Of a DNA stretch of 64,000 nt, positions 1 to 11,641 are shown piece by piece (within the stretch, counting starts at the first letter, position 1; each line of letters starts with the position of its first letter). This DNA is from Erigeron canadensis (Eukaryota; Streptophyta; Magnoliopsida; Asterales; Asteraceae). The stretch spans positions 8,928,001 through 8,992,000 of the forward strand of contig NC_057765.1 of NCBI RefSeq assembly GCF_010389155.1. The letters are read 5' to 3'. Both the position numbers and the translations under genes were made by a program. A model generated the notes under the pieces. It saw only the letters and a list, made by a program, of their open reading frames with translations. It searched no databases and was not told the origin of the DNA.

Positions 1-348
1 ACAAATTTTGAGATTTTCATCAAAATAAAAGTTTACTTTTCAAGTGTATGTTCTTGATGATTTGGTCCATTTTGGTGTAAAAATCGTGTTAAAAGTTTGT
101 GGGGTTTGTGTCTAAAAGTGGTTAGTAACCTTTTCGTGATCAAATTTGGGTCGTAAACATGTCTTAATCTTCAAAACCCTTGTTTTTGTTGAACAGTCCC
201 AAATTCGTCCTAAAAACACTTAAAACGAATTTAGTATCCTAGAAACGAATTTAAGTCTTCCAAAACGAAGTTAAGCTTCAAAACGAACTTAGCAAACGAA
301 CTTAAGCTCCAAACAAACTTAAGTCCTCAAACGAATTTAAGGTTTATA

Positions 349-645
349 TTCGTTCAGATACACCTTACGAATTTAAGGTTTATCTTCGTTCAGATACACC
401 TTACGAATTTAAGTTCTATCTTCGTTCAGATACACCTTACGAATTTAAGGTTTATCTTCGTTCAGATACACCTTATGAATTTAAGGTTTATCTTCGTTCA
501 GATACACCTTACGAATTTAAGGTTTATCTTCGTTCAGATACACCTTACGAATTTAAGTTCTATCTTCGTTCAGATACACCTTACGAATTTAAGGTTTATC
601 TTCGTTCAGATACACCTTACGAATTTAAAGTCTATTTTCGTTAGT
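349..645. repeat. 36-bp tandem array, 8 copies
   Basis: Eight consecutive 36-bp units start with TTCGTTCAG at 349, 385, 421, 457, 493, 529, 565 and 601, with a partial unit at 637. A variant ending in GTTCTATC occurs in units 2 and 6, giving a 144-bp (4 x 36) higher-order spacing. Degenerate related motifs with ACGAATTTAAG extend upstream to about 226. Confidence 0.95.
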
Positions 646-1131
646 TGTAGAAATCAGATTTTATACTTAGTTGTAATCCAAGTCTATCATGTACAAGGAA
701 ACCCTAATTAAGGTATAATCAAGACATATTTGATCTTGTTTATCAAAGTGCGAGTTCAAAGACGTTCATTACGAGTCTAGTGTATGAAAATCACTGTTGA
801 GTCAAACGTTTAAAGATCTTTACTGAACCAAATCATCAGTACATCAAGGACACTTAGTGAATAAATAATCACGAGAACTAATACATGTATCCATTTATGC
901 TCAATGGTTTGTGATTAGGTTGACATCAAGACATACTTGGATTCGAGTAGATATATTTTACTATATCTGTGTTTATACTCTGTGCTCGCAGAACTACGTT
1001 GTAGCAGATCACTGTGAGTCTTCGTAGCCCCTTTTTCTTTACTTATTTCGGGGTGAAAGGAATACTACTTAAGCTTTTATGCATGCCGTAACTACTTTTA
1101 CTACCCTTTGGCTATTTGACTACTTGTTACA

Positions 1132-1340
1132 TATTAGCCGGTCCTATTGAGGATTGTGTGTGATCTATTGATACTATTAGCCGGTCCTATTGAGGATTGT
1201 GTGTGCTCTATTGATACTATTAGCCGGTCCTATTGAGGATTGTGTGTGCTCTATTGATACTATTAGCCGGTCCTATTGAGGATTGTGTGTGCTCTATTGA
1301 TACTATTAGCCGGTCCTATCGAGGATTGTGTGTGCTCGCT
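1132..1340. repeat. 43-bp tandem array, 5 copies
   Basis: Units starting TATTAGCCGGTCC occur at 1132, 1175, 1218, 1261 and 1304. The middle units are identical; the first has GATC for GCTC and the last has a C in place of T and decays after 1335. This lies within the same LTR-like block as the 36-bp array. Confidence 0.95.
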
Positions 1341-1807
1341 TACTTATGTGCAAGTTGGTCACTAGCCACTACATACTACTTAATACTTGAGATCTATTGG
1401 CGGTATAAAATGCTTTTATACTACTTGTTTATACTCAAACCTACGAACTCACCAACCTTTGTGTTGACTCTTTTAAGTATTCCTTTCAGGTAATCAGGCT
1501 AATCGTGGCTAGGAGTGGTAGCATGGGACTATTAGCAGACTTCAGGATTTAGGGTTGGAGTTTGCATGCTTGTACTTTGTGTTTGGTGGCAATATGCCCA
1601 ATCGTATCCCCTGCGTGGGAACCTTTCGTACTTAATTTGATCATCTTTGTTGAACTTGTGTGTGTCATAACTACTACTATGCTTGTTTGGTTATGAAATT
1701 GACTATTTATGTTTATCCTAGGCACTCATTTAGTATTCCTATGTAACATCCATGTGCGCGTGTGCTTTATCTCACATCCCGAGTTTTTCGCCTAGTCGGG
1801 GTGTTAC

Positions 1808-4561
1808 ACAAAGTCCTTTTAGACATATATATTTAGTCATTTACCCATTTTAGATAAATCCTTATATGTATATACATATGTCCATATCATTTTAATTCTA
1901 GTATATATATATATATATACCCATATTAATTTCATTATTAAGAAGATTAGGATTTAAAACATGGATCAAATTGATTAAAATATAATTTAACTTTGTTTAA
2001 AACCTTAATTTGACTAAATCATGACTTAATCCCATTTTTAACCAAAAGATCCATTAATACCCAAAAATAACTCCAACTTTTAATTTATTAGAAGGACCAA
2101 AAGGGGCAATGATAATCTGCCCTTTGACCAAGGTTTGACTGTTGTTGACCGTCATTGACCGAACAAAAATCAAGATTCTGGGTGGAGCCATGAACCATAA
2201 CTGATTTCCAGAACCATAATTGATTTCCAAGACCAAAAACGCGATTACCCTTCAGATTTATTCCAGATCTAACCAAAATCATTTCAAAACTATACATATA
2301 ATTCGGATTTATACAATATTTCAGATTTCTTGAGGATTTCGGGTTCAAGGTTCATGGATTTAACAAGATTTCGGACATAAACATTTCGGATTTGAAGATT
2401 CCGGGCATAAATATATGCATATACACTTATATAAACCGAAAATATTATTCAAAACACAAAGATTTCGGATTTCCAAAAGTTTTCAGGTCTATAGATCTTG
2501 AATCTATAGATTTCGGGTATGTTCATATCCAAGAACACCAAACAACCGAAAATATATATATACACTTAAACATTTCGGATCTAAGAGGAATCCGAATACA
2601 TATACACTTTAAAACCGAAAAATATATATATATTTGCCAAACACTTGAATCTATATAAATATATACATACATACAACCAAAATACATATATAAATGTAAA
2701 ATGATTTCGGTTTTGAGGGGAGGAAGAAGGAGAAGCCGATTTATATATATTGATATGACCTTTTTTCGGATTTAGTACACATATTCCCATCCAAACCGAT
2801 CTATATATCCCAATATACAAAAATTTTCTGATTCATATATATACATATAGATACATAGCCGAAAACATATATGTATATGTATAATCTTTATGATTTTCGT
2901 GAAGAAAAATGATTTAAACACTTAGATCTATTGATCACTTACTCAAATCCGTAAAGAAAGTCAAGAAATTGTTGTTAGATGATGGTGGTTGATGATGGTC
3001 GAACTAGAGGGTGAAAGGGGGGAAGGGGACGGCTGAGAAAAAAAAACGAAAAAGAGGGAGGAAGGTGTGTGAGAGTAGTGGGGGATTAGGGTTAGGAGGT
3101 AGGGTTTTTGTTCTTCCCTTCATTCCCTAGCCTAGCATTTGACTTCCACTAAATTCTATTTGACTCCACAGTTTAAGAAAAACCGACACCCATAAATTTA
3201 TGTTGCCGACATATTATTCCATTTATTCCATGATAAACAAAAATCCATTTATTCGATGATAAAGTCTTAAAGACTAATGACGTACATAAACGAAACAACT
3301 AAAAATGACCGGAAAAGTAATTCAGGAAAAACTCTCAGATGACGATTGTCACAACTTGAAGTCCGATTATGTTGGTGGACTAAGTCTTTCTTGCGTGTTG
3401 ATAAGTTATATCATGTGCGGAATATATTTTATACTGTTGGAGGTATTTTCCTGAGCTCTATATCGAATATCCTGTAATATGCACATTTATCTCATGTGGA
3501 AATAATAATAACATTGAAAAGATATCGTTAGCACAATAAGTAATTAAATTATTCAACTATGTCAAAATCCCAAGATGTCAAAATCTTGAACCTTCAAGAT
3601 ATTGGTATCTGAAAGTTCACCCATAACATCCCAATCTTTAAAATAAAAAATCTTTTATAAATTTGGTATATACCATTAAGTTATATGTCATGATATATAT
3701 TAATGTTTAATATTTTTTGTTAAAGAAACTATTACTATATATCTCTTTTATTTAAACATGTCAGGTGAAATCTAATTATATAAATAATATTTTTAATAAG
3801 TTTTATGGGATTTAGATCGTATATTAATTATGTGTTGTAGAAAATAAATAGAAATTTTATTTGATCAAGTGGTTTATGCTTCAAATTAAAAGTTAGAAGT
3901 TGTGGGCTTTAATTATTGTTGTGAAATTTAATTGACTGCTTATTTAATAAAACCAAATAGATGGTACGCAAGTTAGTGTTCAAATGTAATCTATTACGAG
4001 TATCTATTATATAAATAAAACAATGTTTTGATGACATAATTATTTTCCAAAAATTTCTTACGTGGCACCCTCATAATTTCTTTTAATAATTATTTCTTTT
4101 TATTTAATTATTTTATGACATCAACTTTTTAACTTTTTATTTTTAATCCTTTTACAATGAAGTTTTTGTAAACCTAACCAAGACTAATGTAAAACACTTT
4201 TGTTATCCAACCATATGTCATAATTTATCAATGGCGTCGTCTTAATTAATTCTATTATCATTTTTTTTAACTTACTCATTACCATTTGTTACAATTTAAG
4301 TATAATTTTAAAAAACATGTGATACATTATTGATTATATCCAATTTATTTTGCTTCATAATTGTGTTTTGTTATTATCATTTATTAATATGAGTTCAGTA
4401 ATAACAGTTAGACATGTGTATAGTAAACAAAATAATATGTAGAATTACCATGAATCTGGTCAATATTTTTTACGTTTTTGTGTTACGTAAGTACATTTTC
4501 GCCCAAGTGTAGGTCACTTTTTTTTTTTTTTTAAATTCAAATCATAGCATGTCCACAATCT
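1808..4561. other. AT-rich intergenic, no gene seen
   Basis: No coding region is recognisable. Between 2341 and 2880 the motifs TTTCGGAT and ACCGAAAATATA recur many times among TATA runs. A purine-rich stretch lies at 3000-3110. At 4003 the sequence A^TCTATTATATAAATAAAAC resembles a Helitron 5' end, but no matching hairpin plus CTRR end was found downstream. Confidence 0.5.
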
Positions 4562-4750
4562 CATGGTTTTTTATTTTTATTGTCACTTTTTATAAAGATG
4601 TATAGTAATAGTGGTTTATTTTTTAGTTTATCTTTTGTATCTCATAACCTTAATCGCATGGTTTTTTATTTTTATTGTCACTTTTTATAAAGATGTATAG
4701 TAATAGTGTTTTATTTTTTAGTTTATCTTTTGTATCTCATAACCTTAATA
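4562..4750. repeat. 95-bp direct tandem duplication
   Basis: Two nearly identical copies begin CATGGTTTTTTATTTT at 4562 and 4657, a period of 95 bp. One G/T difference was seen. There is no coding content. Confidence 0.93.
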
Positions 4751-7254
4751 TCTTTAATTTAGTAGTTACTATGAGAACATTTTACCCAAATGCTTTGCAT
4801 TATACTAATTAATATACATATAAGGTTATCTTTATATGGCTAATACTTTATTGTTAACCTGAAAGAAAATGTCATAGAAATTATAAATGATTTGCAAACC
4901 ACATGTTATATTTATTTACAAAAGTTGAAAAGATCTTGAGAAAATCGTAACTCAAATGACTATACAAACAAACTAACATACAAATGAAAATTTCTCGTTA
5001 AAAGTAAAGTTTAGAGGTTGAATGACTTTTGAATTTTGACGATTTTGTTTTCCCATGCTATGTATAGCTTGAGTACAATACCTTACAAAATCAACATCTT
5101 TCCTTGTGTAGCTTCTTGTAAGTATACGCTTATGGAATTCATACTGTCCAAACAAGTGTACCTATGCAAACAACAATCAATACCATTGTTTCATGTTTCT
5201 AGTTTCAACTAATTAAGACCAAGTTACATTAATTGAAATAAATCCTAACCAAAAAAAGCAATTTTACATAAACATGTAAATATTGAAACACTAAAGTCTC
5301 AATAAATTCGAAGTAGTTAAAATCTTGTATTATGTCAAATCACTTGAATTGAATGTCATTTCGCATCCTATATATTAATCATGATAACAAACACCTATTA
5401 GTCATGATAACAAAACCATAAAGCAAAAGAAAGAAAGGTCAAAAACTTCAAAATCTATAAAGATGTAAAAAAAGTAAAATTAAAGGAAAAAATTTGATGG
5501 ATTGTGCATGGCACAAATAACAAAGTCGTCGTATCTTTTACATTGGGAAGAAAACCCATGCAACGTTACTAAATCATGATCTTATCATTTGGACGCTTTT
5601 CTCTACTTTTAACATTAAAGCGATTGCAAAATCCGATGCCATGCATCTACGTAAATACTAAAATCCACTCAAATTTCTTGTTTTTTTTGTTGAACGCAAA
5701 CAATGGCATCCTTCCAAAAGTTCAAAAAGGGACGGGAAATTGGGAAACTTCAAGATCTTCAAAAGTAGAAATTTATGCTTTCTTGATACTTTAAGATATC
5801 AAAAGCGATTTTGGATTTTGACGTAACGTGAAATTAAGCGAGTTAGAGAGCTTTTGAACATATTGAATTTTGAATCCACGACTCATTTTTAAGATAATGT
5901 GCATGTATATGTGTAATATATTATTGTCTTCTAGAAGTATATATATATATATATATAAAAGACTTGTGTGCTTAAATTTTCACATTATTTTATCAATAAA
6001 TATAAAAAATTGACATAAAAATTCATTGTCAATATTATAAATAACTCATGTTTTATTTAAGGATGATTTGAGCAATTATATTTAGTTCTAATTAATTACA
6101 CGCATTATGTAGTTAATTTATGTTCTTTATCAAACTTTAAAATTTCTGTGGGTATATGGTATAGAGAAATAAATGTTTTTTTTTAAGAAGTTAAGTGAAG
6201 ATCTAAAGATGATAGCTAGGTTCAAATGTCAATGGTCAAAGTACAAATGCAAATATATCTCTCAAATTATTGAATGAAAAAGAAACATTATATAATTAAT
6301 TAGATTTCACATAGATGAAAAAGCAACCATACTTTCCTTTTAGAAAGACCCGTAAAACCATTTTCAAGAAACTAAATTAGACTTTTGTATATATCATCTC
6401 TTTATTTGATGAAGATTTTATAGATAAAGGAACCGAACCGAACTTGAAGGAAATGAAAAGAGAATTAATTAAAGAGAGAAGAACAAATTCCTTTACAAAA
6501 AGTTACATGCACAGCTTTTGTAGAGATTTCATGGATAAAAAGAGAGAATCTGATGCCCTAGTGATTTAATAATTTCCATGCATGACTACTTCCTATCAAT
6601 CAACATTGACCCATGTTTGACCAACCCCAGTTGGGGAGCATGTATCAATGATAAATATGCCGCCCTTTTGCTAAGCTAGGAACCTATCACGAACTTAATG
6701 TTCGGTTATTTATTTTTCTAACCTAATGCACGTATATATATCTACGATTAATTATATATGGATCGATAGAAATAATTCTTTGAAACCAATGGTTAATTAC
6801 TGACGCCATATCTTGCCTTTAAATCACTATAGAAATTCAAAAATTAATTGGAAGCTAGAATGGGCCTTTGTTTCCACAGATGCGAATATAACTTCCATAC
6901 AAGACTACTTTGATGTGCGCTCGTTTGAGGGGGATGAGCTTCGTATAGCCAACTCGGCAACTCTAATTTGGTCTGCTCAAAAAATGTGACACGATGTACT
7001 TATATAAAATTAACAAGCTTGTAAGTGGGATAGACAATTACAAAGATGTGTGTCATCAAGATTGTCAATCTAATATACACATAACTATGTAAAGCTAGCT
7101 AGGGTGTAATTTAGAGAATGAATGATGTGTTTGACACTTTGACATATATATATGATTTCTTTTGTTCGTAACTTTGAATTAATCGTGCGTGATCCATGTT
7201 CGTTCGACCATCTTCGACCTTTTCATAGTGGGACTATATGCGGACCAGGACACC
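4751..7254. other. AT-rich intergenic, no gene seen
   Basis: Only short chance ORFs are present and none resembles a known family. A TA dinucleotide run sits near 5938-5957. No RNA gene or element terminus was recognised. Confidence 0.5.
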
Positions 7255-7681
7255 CAGTGCCGGATTTTAACATGTGCAACCCGCACAAATGAGCAGGGCC
7301 TAATGTTTTATAGGGACCCAAAATTTTGTTGGTTCAACCATATATATGAATATACAGAAAAGGATATTACAAAATGTTATATTTATCTTATTGTTAATGT
7401 TTTTTTCTTCCTATTCTTAAGCATATACGTTAGAAACCTAGTATAAATAGTGTGATTTTTTTAATTACATAGTCCTTTTTTTTTCATAATAATCTATCAA
7501 GAGTATTTATTATTAAATTTTTTTGTTTATTTATCATTGTTATTCTTACTTTAAATTTAGTTTATCACTCTAAATGAACACAAAGAGTATAAACAATCAT
7601 GATTTACGTTTTTGAAATTATTAAAATATGGGGCCTATTTTAGTATAGAACAGGACCTTTAAAAACCATGAGACAACCCTG
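7255..7681. mobile_element. hAT-like non-autonomous element
   Basis: The element starts CAGTGCCGG and ends CAACCCTG. The flanking octamers AGGACACC (7247-7254) and AGAACACC (7682-7689) match at 7 of 8 positions, as expected for an old hAT target-site duplication. Terminal inverted identity is weak beyond CAG-G, though both ends share GGGCCTA/TAGGCCC-like blocks further in. No transposase is present. Confidence 0.55.
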
Positions 7682-7689
7682 AGAACACC

Positions 7690-8229
7690 ACCCGTGAATC
7701 GCGTACCCTGTCCTACCTAATTGATAGCCCTCACATATTTAGCGGTGCTTCGTTGATGTGGTCAAGTTGCCAAGGTCTCCCACCTTCCAACAAAAGGTAC
7801 AAATCACTCTCAACCGATAAATACGACGCCGAGAATTGCAAGGGCAAGTAGTTACAAGTTTTTCCCCTAGATTACTCCCAACCCCGTACCGATTCTGTCT
7901 AATCTGATACCAAAAAGCGATACCACATCTCATTCAAAATCGGTGTCGGTATTCGTTTTGGTGGTTTAGGGATTGAGATATGGGATGGTATTGTAAAATC
8001 CTAGGTTCCGAGAGTATCCTGATACCATCTCGGTCTTGTACTGATACCGCGTTACATGGGTCTGGGACCAGTACCACGTATTGGTGATTTTCAAGACCGG
8101 TGTGGGGACAAATCCTATGTCCATCCTTATATATTTGGATGCCCAACAACCACTACCTCTTTCTTTTTATTTTTTTGAACGGCTAATACTTTTAATAAGA
8201 CGCCAAAGCATGGAAAAAACAATTACAAT
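7690..8229. other. Intergenic, GATACC-rich, no gene seen
   Basis: Degenerate repeats of GATACC, CGGTAT and GGTACC-like words fill 7860-8080. The minus-strand ORFs here are low-information translations of that repetition. No gene is supported. Confidence 0.4.
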
Positions 8230-8790
8230 TATATTATAAAAAAAAACGACTCATTGCTCATGTTGCCCAAGACAAGCTAGTTTTCCTATCACGACTACAA
8301 ATCAAAATATCACAATACTAGGGGTGTTCAAAACTATCCGTATCCGTTATCCAAAAATCCGATCCGATTTTATCTGAAAACTCGGATATCCGAAACTTCG
8401 GATTCGGATAGTGATTTTTGAAAATTTTGGATATACGAAATATCTGAAAACCTTATTTTTTTGAAAAAGTTCAATATTTTATTATTTAATAACCAAAACT
8501 ATCCGAAAATATCCGATACTATCCGAAATTATCCAAGAAATTTATAGTCAATATCCAAAAATATCCGAAAAAATATATATATTTCTTAAAATTCGGATAG
8601 TTCGGATATCTGACGTTGAACACCCCTAGACGATACTATAGCTTGGATCACATCGTCACACGTTTCTTCACTCTCTCGATGAGTTACATTATTCTTATAT
8701 TTCCAAAGTGACCACCACCACACGAAACAAGAAGCTTCCAAATAACGCTTAAACTTGGATGGAAATAACATTTAATCTTGGATGGATAAA
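8230..8790 (-). pseudogene. LINE 3' end remnant
   Basis: The minus-strand translation around 8640-8771 contains FVWWWSLWKYKNNVTHR, which resembles the C-terminal tail found after reverse transcriptase in plant non-LTR retrotransposons. The reading resumes left of an inserted MITE with a segment including SRDRKTSLSWATW, again typical of LINE termini. The copy is truncated upstream, and the MITE at 8319-8628 splits it. The family call rests on remembered consensus, not a search. Confidence 0.5.
8319..8628. mobile_element. hAT-type MITE inside LINE remnant
   Basis: Perfect inverted termini: the left end around TAGGGGTGTTCAA is mirrored by TTGAACACCCCTA on the right. Flanking octamers CACAATAC (8311-8318) and GACGATAC (8629-8636) match at 6 of 8. 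The interior is rich in TATCCGA/TCGGATA words in both orientations. The insertion splits the reading frame of the LINE remnant, which gives relative order: LINE first, MITE later. Confidence 0.8.
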
Positions 8791-8801
8791 TAACCTCTTT
8801 A

Positions 8802-8987
8802 TCTCTACTCCCTAATAAAGCAACCCCCCCCCCCCCCCCCCAAAAAAAATAAAAAAAATAAATATTGCTGTTTTTGAAATACCTTATTTGCCCTTGGATT
8901 ATTTTTTTTACGTAACTACCCAAAATCCTTAATAAAGCAGACCGACATCCCCACTACTGCCGCCGCATTGCACGGGTACCATGCTCG
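8802..8987. mobile_element. Degenerate small Helitron-like element
   Basis: The left end A^TCTCTACTCCCTAATAAAG resembles the start of the Helitron at 19.65 kb. The right end CCGCCGCATTGCACGGG followed by ATGCTCG resembles the hairpin end of the Helitron at 36.4 kb, but the terminal CTAG reads CTCG. It contains a poly-C run (about 8823-8840) followed by poly-A. The call is by similarity to the other two copies in this window. Confidence 0.4.
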
Positions 8988-9185
8988 TTTCACTTAATTT
9001 CGTAATACCACGTTGGTTTACCTAGTTATTATATTTTACAAAAGTGCATTTACGCCATGCGCCAATTGTCGTACGACTTGCTCCCGATATTTTTGATGCT
9101 ATTTAGACACGGGTCAACAAATAGCATATAATTGTATACATAACCTTTGAAAATTACATGTACATGGATTGCCCTTGGCGAAATT

Positions 9186-9530
9186 TGTTGTACCATTAAT
9201 TAGCAAATAGTCTTAGTGTAGGATTATGTATGTAAATATATTAAATAAAGGGGTGTTTAGTGGTCATCCCCAAAGTGTCTAGCGGGTCAGGATGTTGGGC
9301 AGTTACTTAACTGACTCAAATACCTCTTGATGGATCGACATATCCATTCACTGGCACCAGTTCACATTGTATATATAGGGTTAATGTCTGTACAAAACAA
9401 AATATCCCATTCGTGTATTATATATCAGTTTATATATTCTCTGTCTCTCTTTCTCTATCGTTCTTATGGTTTACCAACACAACATCCATCTCATCAAGGG
9501 TATGAAAAACCCATAGATAAATTCTCTACA
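9186..9530 (+). repeat. 5' LTR of ARID element
   Basis: 345 bp, TG...CA ends. It contains a TATATATAGGG promoter-like box at 9370-9380 and is about 96.5% identical by eye to the 3' LTR. Confidence 0.93.
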
Positions 9531-9531
9531 T

Positions 9532-9543
9532 TGGTAGCAGAGC
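9532..9543 (+). other. Primer binding site (tRNA-iMet type)
   Basis: TGGTAGCAGAGC lies one base after the 5' LTR and differs at one position from the usual plant tRNA-iMet primer site TGGTATCAGAGC. Confidence 0.85.
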
Positions 9544-9740
9544 AATCGTTTCAATTATGGGAGAAATTCTGCAATTCGGGTTCCACAAAGATACCAACAA
9601 AGGGAATACAGGAAACCGTTTGCAATCAAAAGAAACAATGCGTTTAAGGGGGTGTTTGGAATTACAACATAGACAACATCCGGAACAGAATCGAAAGTCT
9701 GGAAATTGCACAAAGGCGCGACAGTTTCAAAAGGAAAAAT

Positions 9741-11618
9741 GTGGCAGGCAGAATTCCAAAGACTCGATGTTTCACTTGCAATAAACCGGGCCACACTTTT
9801 CGAAACTGTCAAAACAAAGGCATCAAGCACTCTCTCAAACCATTGTGGATTACTGAAGGGAACCGCTCGATTGGAAAAGTCACAGAATCCGCTGAACAAT
9901 CTAAACGAAAGGGTCGAGAGGAACAAACTTCAATCAAAGGTGGCTCGATGGTGATTGGCACAGATTCTGGAAATTGGGATCACATATGGTATGTAAACAA
10001 AACCTCTCCTAATCACGTTGCATCTACTATGAACGTTTTTGTGAAACACAAATCTGTTGAAACCGACATAGAAGGGAAAAAGTGCAACCAGATTATAGGA
10101 GAAGCCTTAGTTAGTACCATGGATCGAGATTTTGTGATACCATATGTCACCCACACTCCAAACTTAGGATTTAACATACTCAGCCTACCCCAATTAATAA
10201 AACAAGGCCTTGAAGTTGACTTCTCAGAGGGTAAATGTGTGTTAAAACCTATGTTTGATGAGGAAATCGATGACAACACTAGTAGTGAGACTAGGAACAA
10301 GAAGGAAGTCGATGTTGGTTCTACTCAGGAAAAGTTGGATGAGATGGAAGAAATTGTTGGGTTAGATATCATGAAAAGAATGATGGCAGAGTATGTAACT
10401 CTGAACTCTGACAAAATTGGTGAGACAAGCAACAAGGGTTCTTCTAGTGTTTGGGTTGGAGAAGACATGGTTGTCCCTAGTAATCTATTCAAAGTGAAGG
10501 AATTTCTAGATCAGATTCTTAACGGGAAATTTGCTGAAAATTTGAAAGATATGTACTCCACCAACTTTGAAAACATGGTAGCATGGTTTTACAAAGAATT
10601 CTTAGACCTCCCGCTTTCAAAGGAAATTCCACCGACTGTTAGGAACAACAAAATCAGTTTGATGGATCTTTTTAGAACTATAAACGACATGGGTGGGGCA
10701 GGAATAGTTTGTGTCAAAGGAAAATGGGAAGGACTCGCCATGAGAATGGGTTATCCAAAGGAATATGTTGTCGAAATCAAAGGGTGTTACTTGGAATACT
10801 TGCAACAATTGGATTTATATTACAATGTCGCAAGAAAACTATTGGAAGAAGCCGATAAGGATTGTGTTGTTTGGAAAGGAGTGAAGACCAAATTGGAAAC
10901 AAATACAATCCAAGGATTCAAGTTTTTCATGGGGATAATGAAGCACATGCCGACGACTATGAAATACAAAGAACTACTCAAAGGGAAAATAAACGACTTG
11001 GTTGGATGGTTTCACAAGATTTATATGGATTGTGTGTTTGAGGCACCATTGCCACCACATATCGGAAACACCAAAATATGTTTGTTTGATCTCTATATTT
11101 TGGTGGAGAACATGGGAGGAAGCAAAGTTGTAAGTGAAAATGAACAATGGAACGAGGTTGCTATGAGTTTTGGGCTACCAGCAGGTTTAAAGAACATAAT
11201 CCGAGGAATTCATGGATGGTACTTGGAGGTTATGGACTCGTACTACAGTTCAATCATGGAATCAACAGCACACCTTGAAGGCGGGGCTGGAAACGCAGGA
11301 ATGTGCACTGAAACTGTGGACTACATTGTTCTTGACGAAGACAATGGAAAACACATGATGGCTGGAAATTCAGAGTGCAAGGAAGGGAAGACCAAAACTG
11401 ATGGGAACTCCGCTGATAAGGAAGAAACTGATGTAAATCAGGAAGAAGGTTGCGCTTGTGACTATGTTAACGTTGTCTATGACAACGGGGAAAAACTTGT
11501 GATAACATTCGACGAGGAAGATGACAGCACCAAGGAAGATGATAGCGACGAGGAACCAAGCATTGTCGAGTACTACAATAGTGAGGAAGATGGCAGTGTT
11601 AGCTTGGACATGGAATGA
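9741..11618 (+). CDS. Zinc knuckle-tandem ARID retroelement protein
   Basis: 625 open codons. Residues 10-23 form a CX2CX4HX4C zinc knuckle (C10, C13, H18, C23), as in Copia Gag. Residues about 78-175 align in outline with the Copia protease region: WYV at the position of the active site and FNILSLPQLIKQG near its end. The catalytic Asp-Ser-Gly is replaced by Asn-Lys-Thr, so it should be inactive. Two ARID-like domains follow at about 276-360 and 418-502, sharing the pattern KISLMDLF...DMGG and KICLFDLY...NMGG and a YLE motif. The C-terminus (about 585-625) is strongly acidic. Frame opens after a stop at 9645-9647 and the first codon given is GTG; no ATG precedes the zinc knuckle in this frame. 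The true start may be the ATG at 9557 in another frame, via an intron or a one-base slip near the G run at 9649-9653. It ends 24 bp before the polypurine tract. The ARID assignment is by pattern recognition; DNA binding is inference. Confidence 0.75.
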   Translation: MAGRIPKTRCFTCNKPGHTFRNCQNKGIKHSLKPLWITEGNRSIGKVTESAEQSKRKGREEQTSIKGGSMVIGTDSGNWDHIWYVNKTSPNHVASTMNVFVKHKSVETDIEGKKCNQIIGEALVSTMDRDFVIPYVTHTPNLGFNILSLPQLIKQGLEVDFSEGKCVLKPMFDEEIDDNTSSETRNKKEVDVGSTQEKLDEMEEIVGLDIMKRMMAEYVTLNSDKIGETSNKGSSSVWVGEDMVVPSNLFKVKEFLDQILNGKFAENLKDMYSTNFENMVAWFYKEFLDLPLSKEIPPTVRNNKISLMDLFRTINDMGGAGIVCVKGKWEGLAMRMGYPKEYVVEIKGCYLEYLQQLDLYYNVARKLLEEADKDCVVWKGVKTKLETNTIQGFKFFMGIMKHMPTTMKYKELLKGKINDLVGWFHKIYMDCVFEAPLPPHIGNTKICLFDLYILVENMGGSKVVSENEQWNEVAMSFGLPAGLKNIIRGIHGWYLEVMDSYYSSIMESTAHLEGGAGNAGMCTETVDYIVLDEDNGKHMMAGNSECKEGKTKTDGNSADKEETDVNQEEGCACDYVNVVYDNGEKLVITFDEEDDSTKEDDSDEEPSIVEYYNSEEDGSVSLDME

Positions 11619-11641
11619 AGAACTAAAGACGATTTGTTATT

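Larger units (their letters stand above)
1..1807 (-). mobile_element. LTR-like block, edge at 1807
   Basis: The right edge reads GGGGTGTTACA on the plus strand, so the minus strand begins TGTAACACCCC, a common start of plant Ty3/gypsy LTRs. The block contains two tandem arrays (349-645 and 1132-1340) and no coding capacity. The left end lies outside the window, so no LTR pair, target duplication or primer site could be checked. Assignment as part of a minus-strand LTR is inference. Confidence 0.35.

Noticed and set aside
475..711. 78-codon plus-strand ORF with 12-residue repeats
   Set aside because: It is a translation of the 36-bp tandem array (36 is a multiple of 3), so it stays open by arithmetic.
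1233..1493. 86-codon ORF over the 43-bp array
   Set aside because: The repeat length is not a multiple of 3 and the peptide has no family resemblance; a chance ORF.
7739..8149. Two minus-strand ORFs rich in Arg/Tyr/Gly
   Set aside because: They reflect GATACC/CGGTAT repetition, not a protein family.
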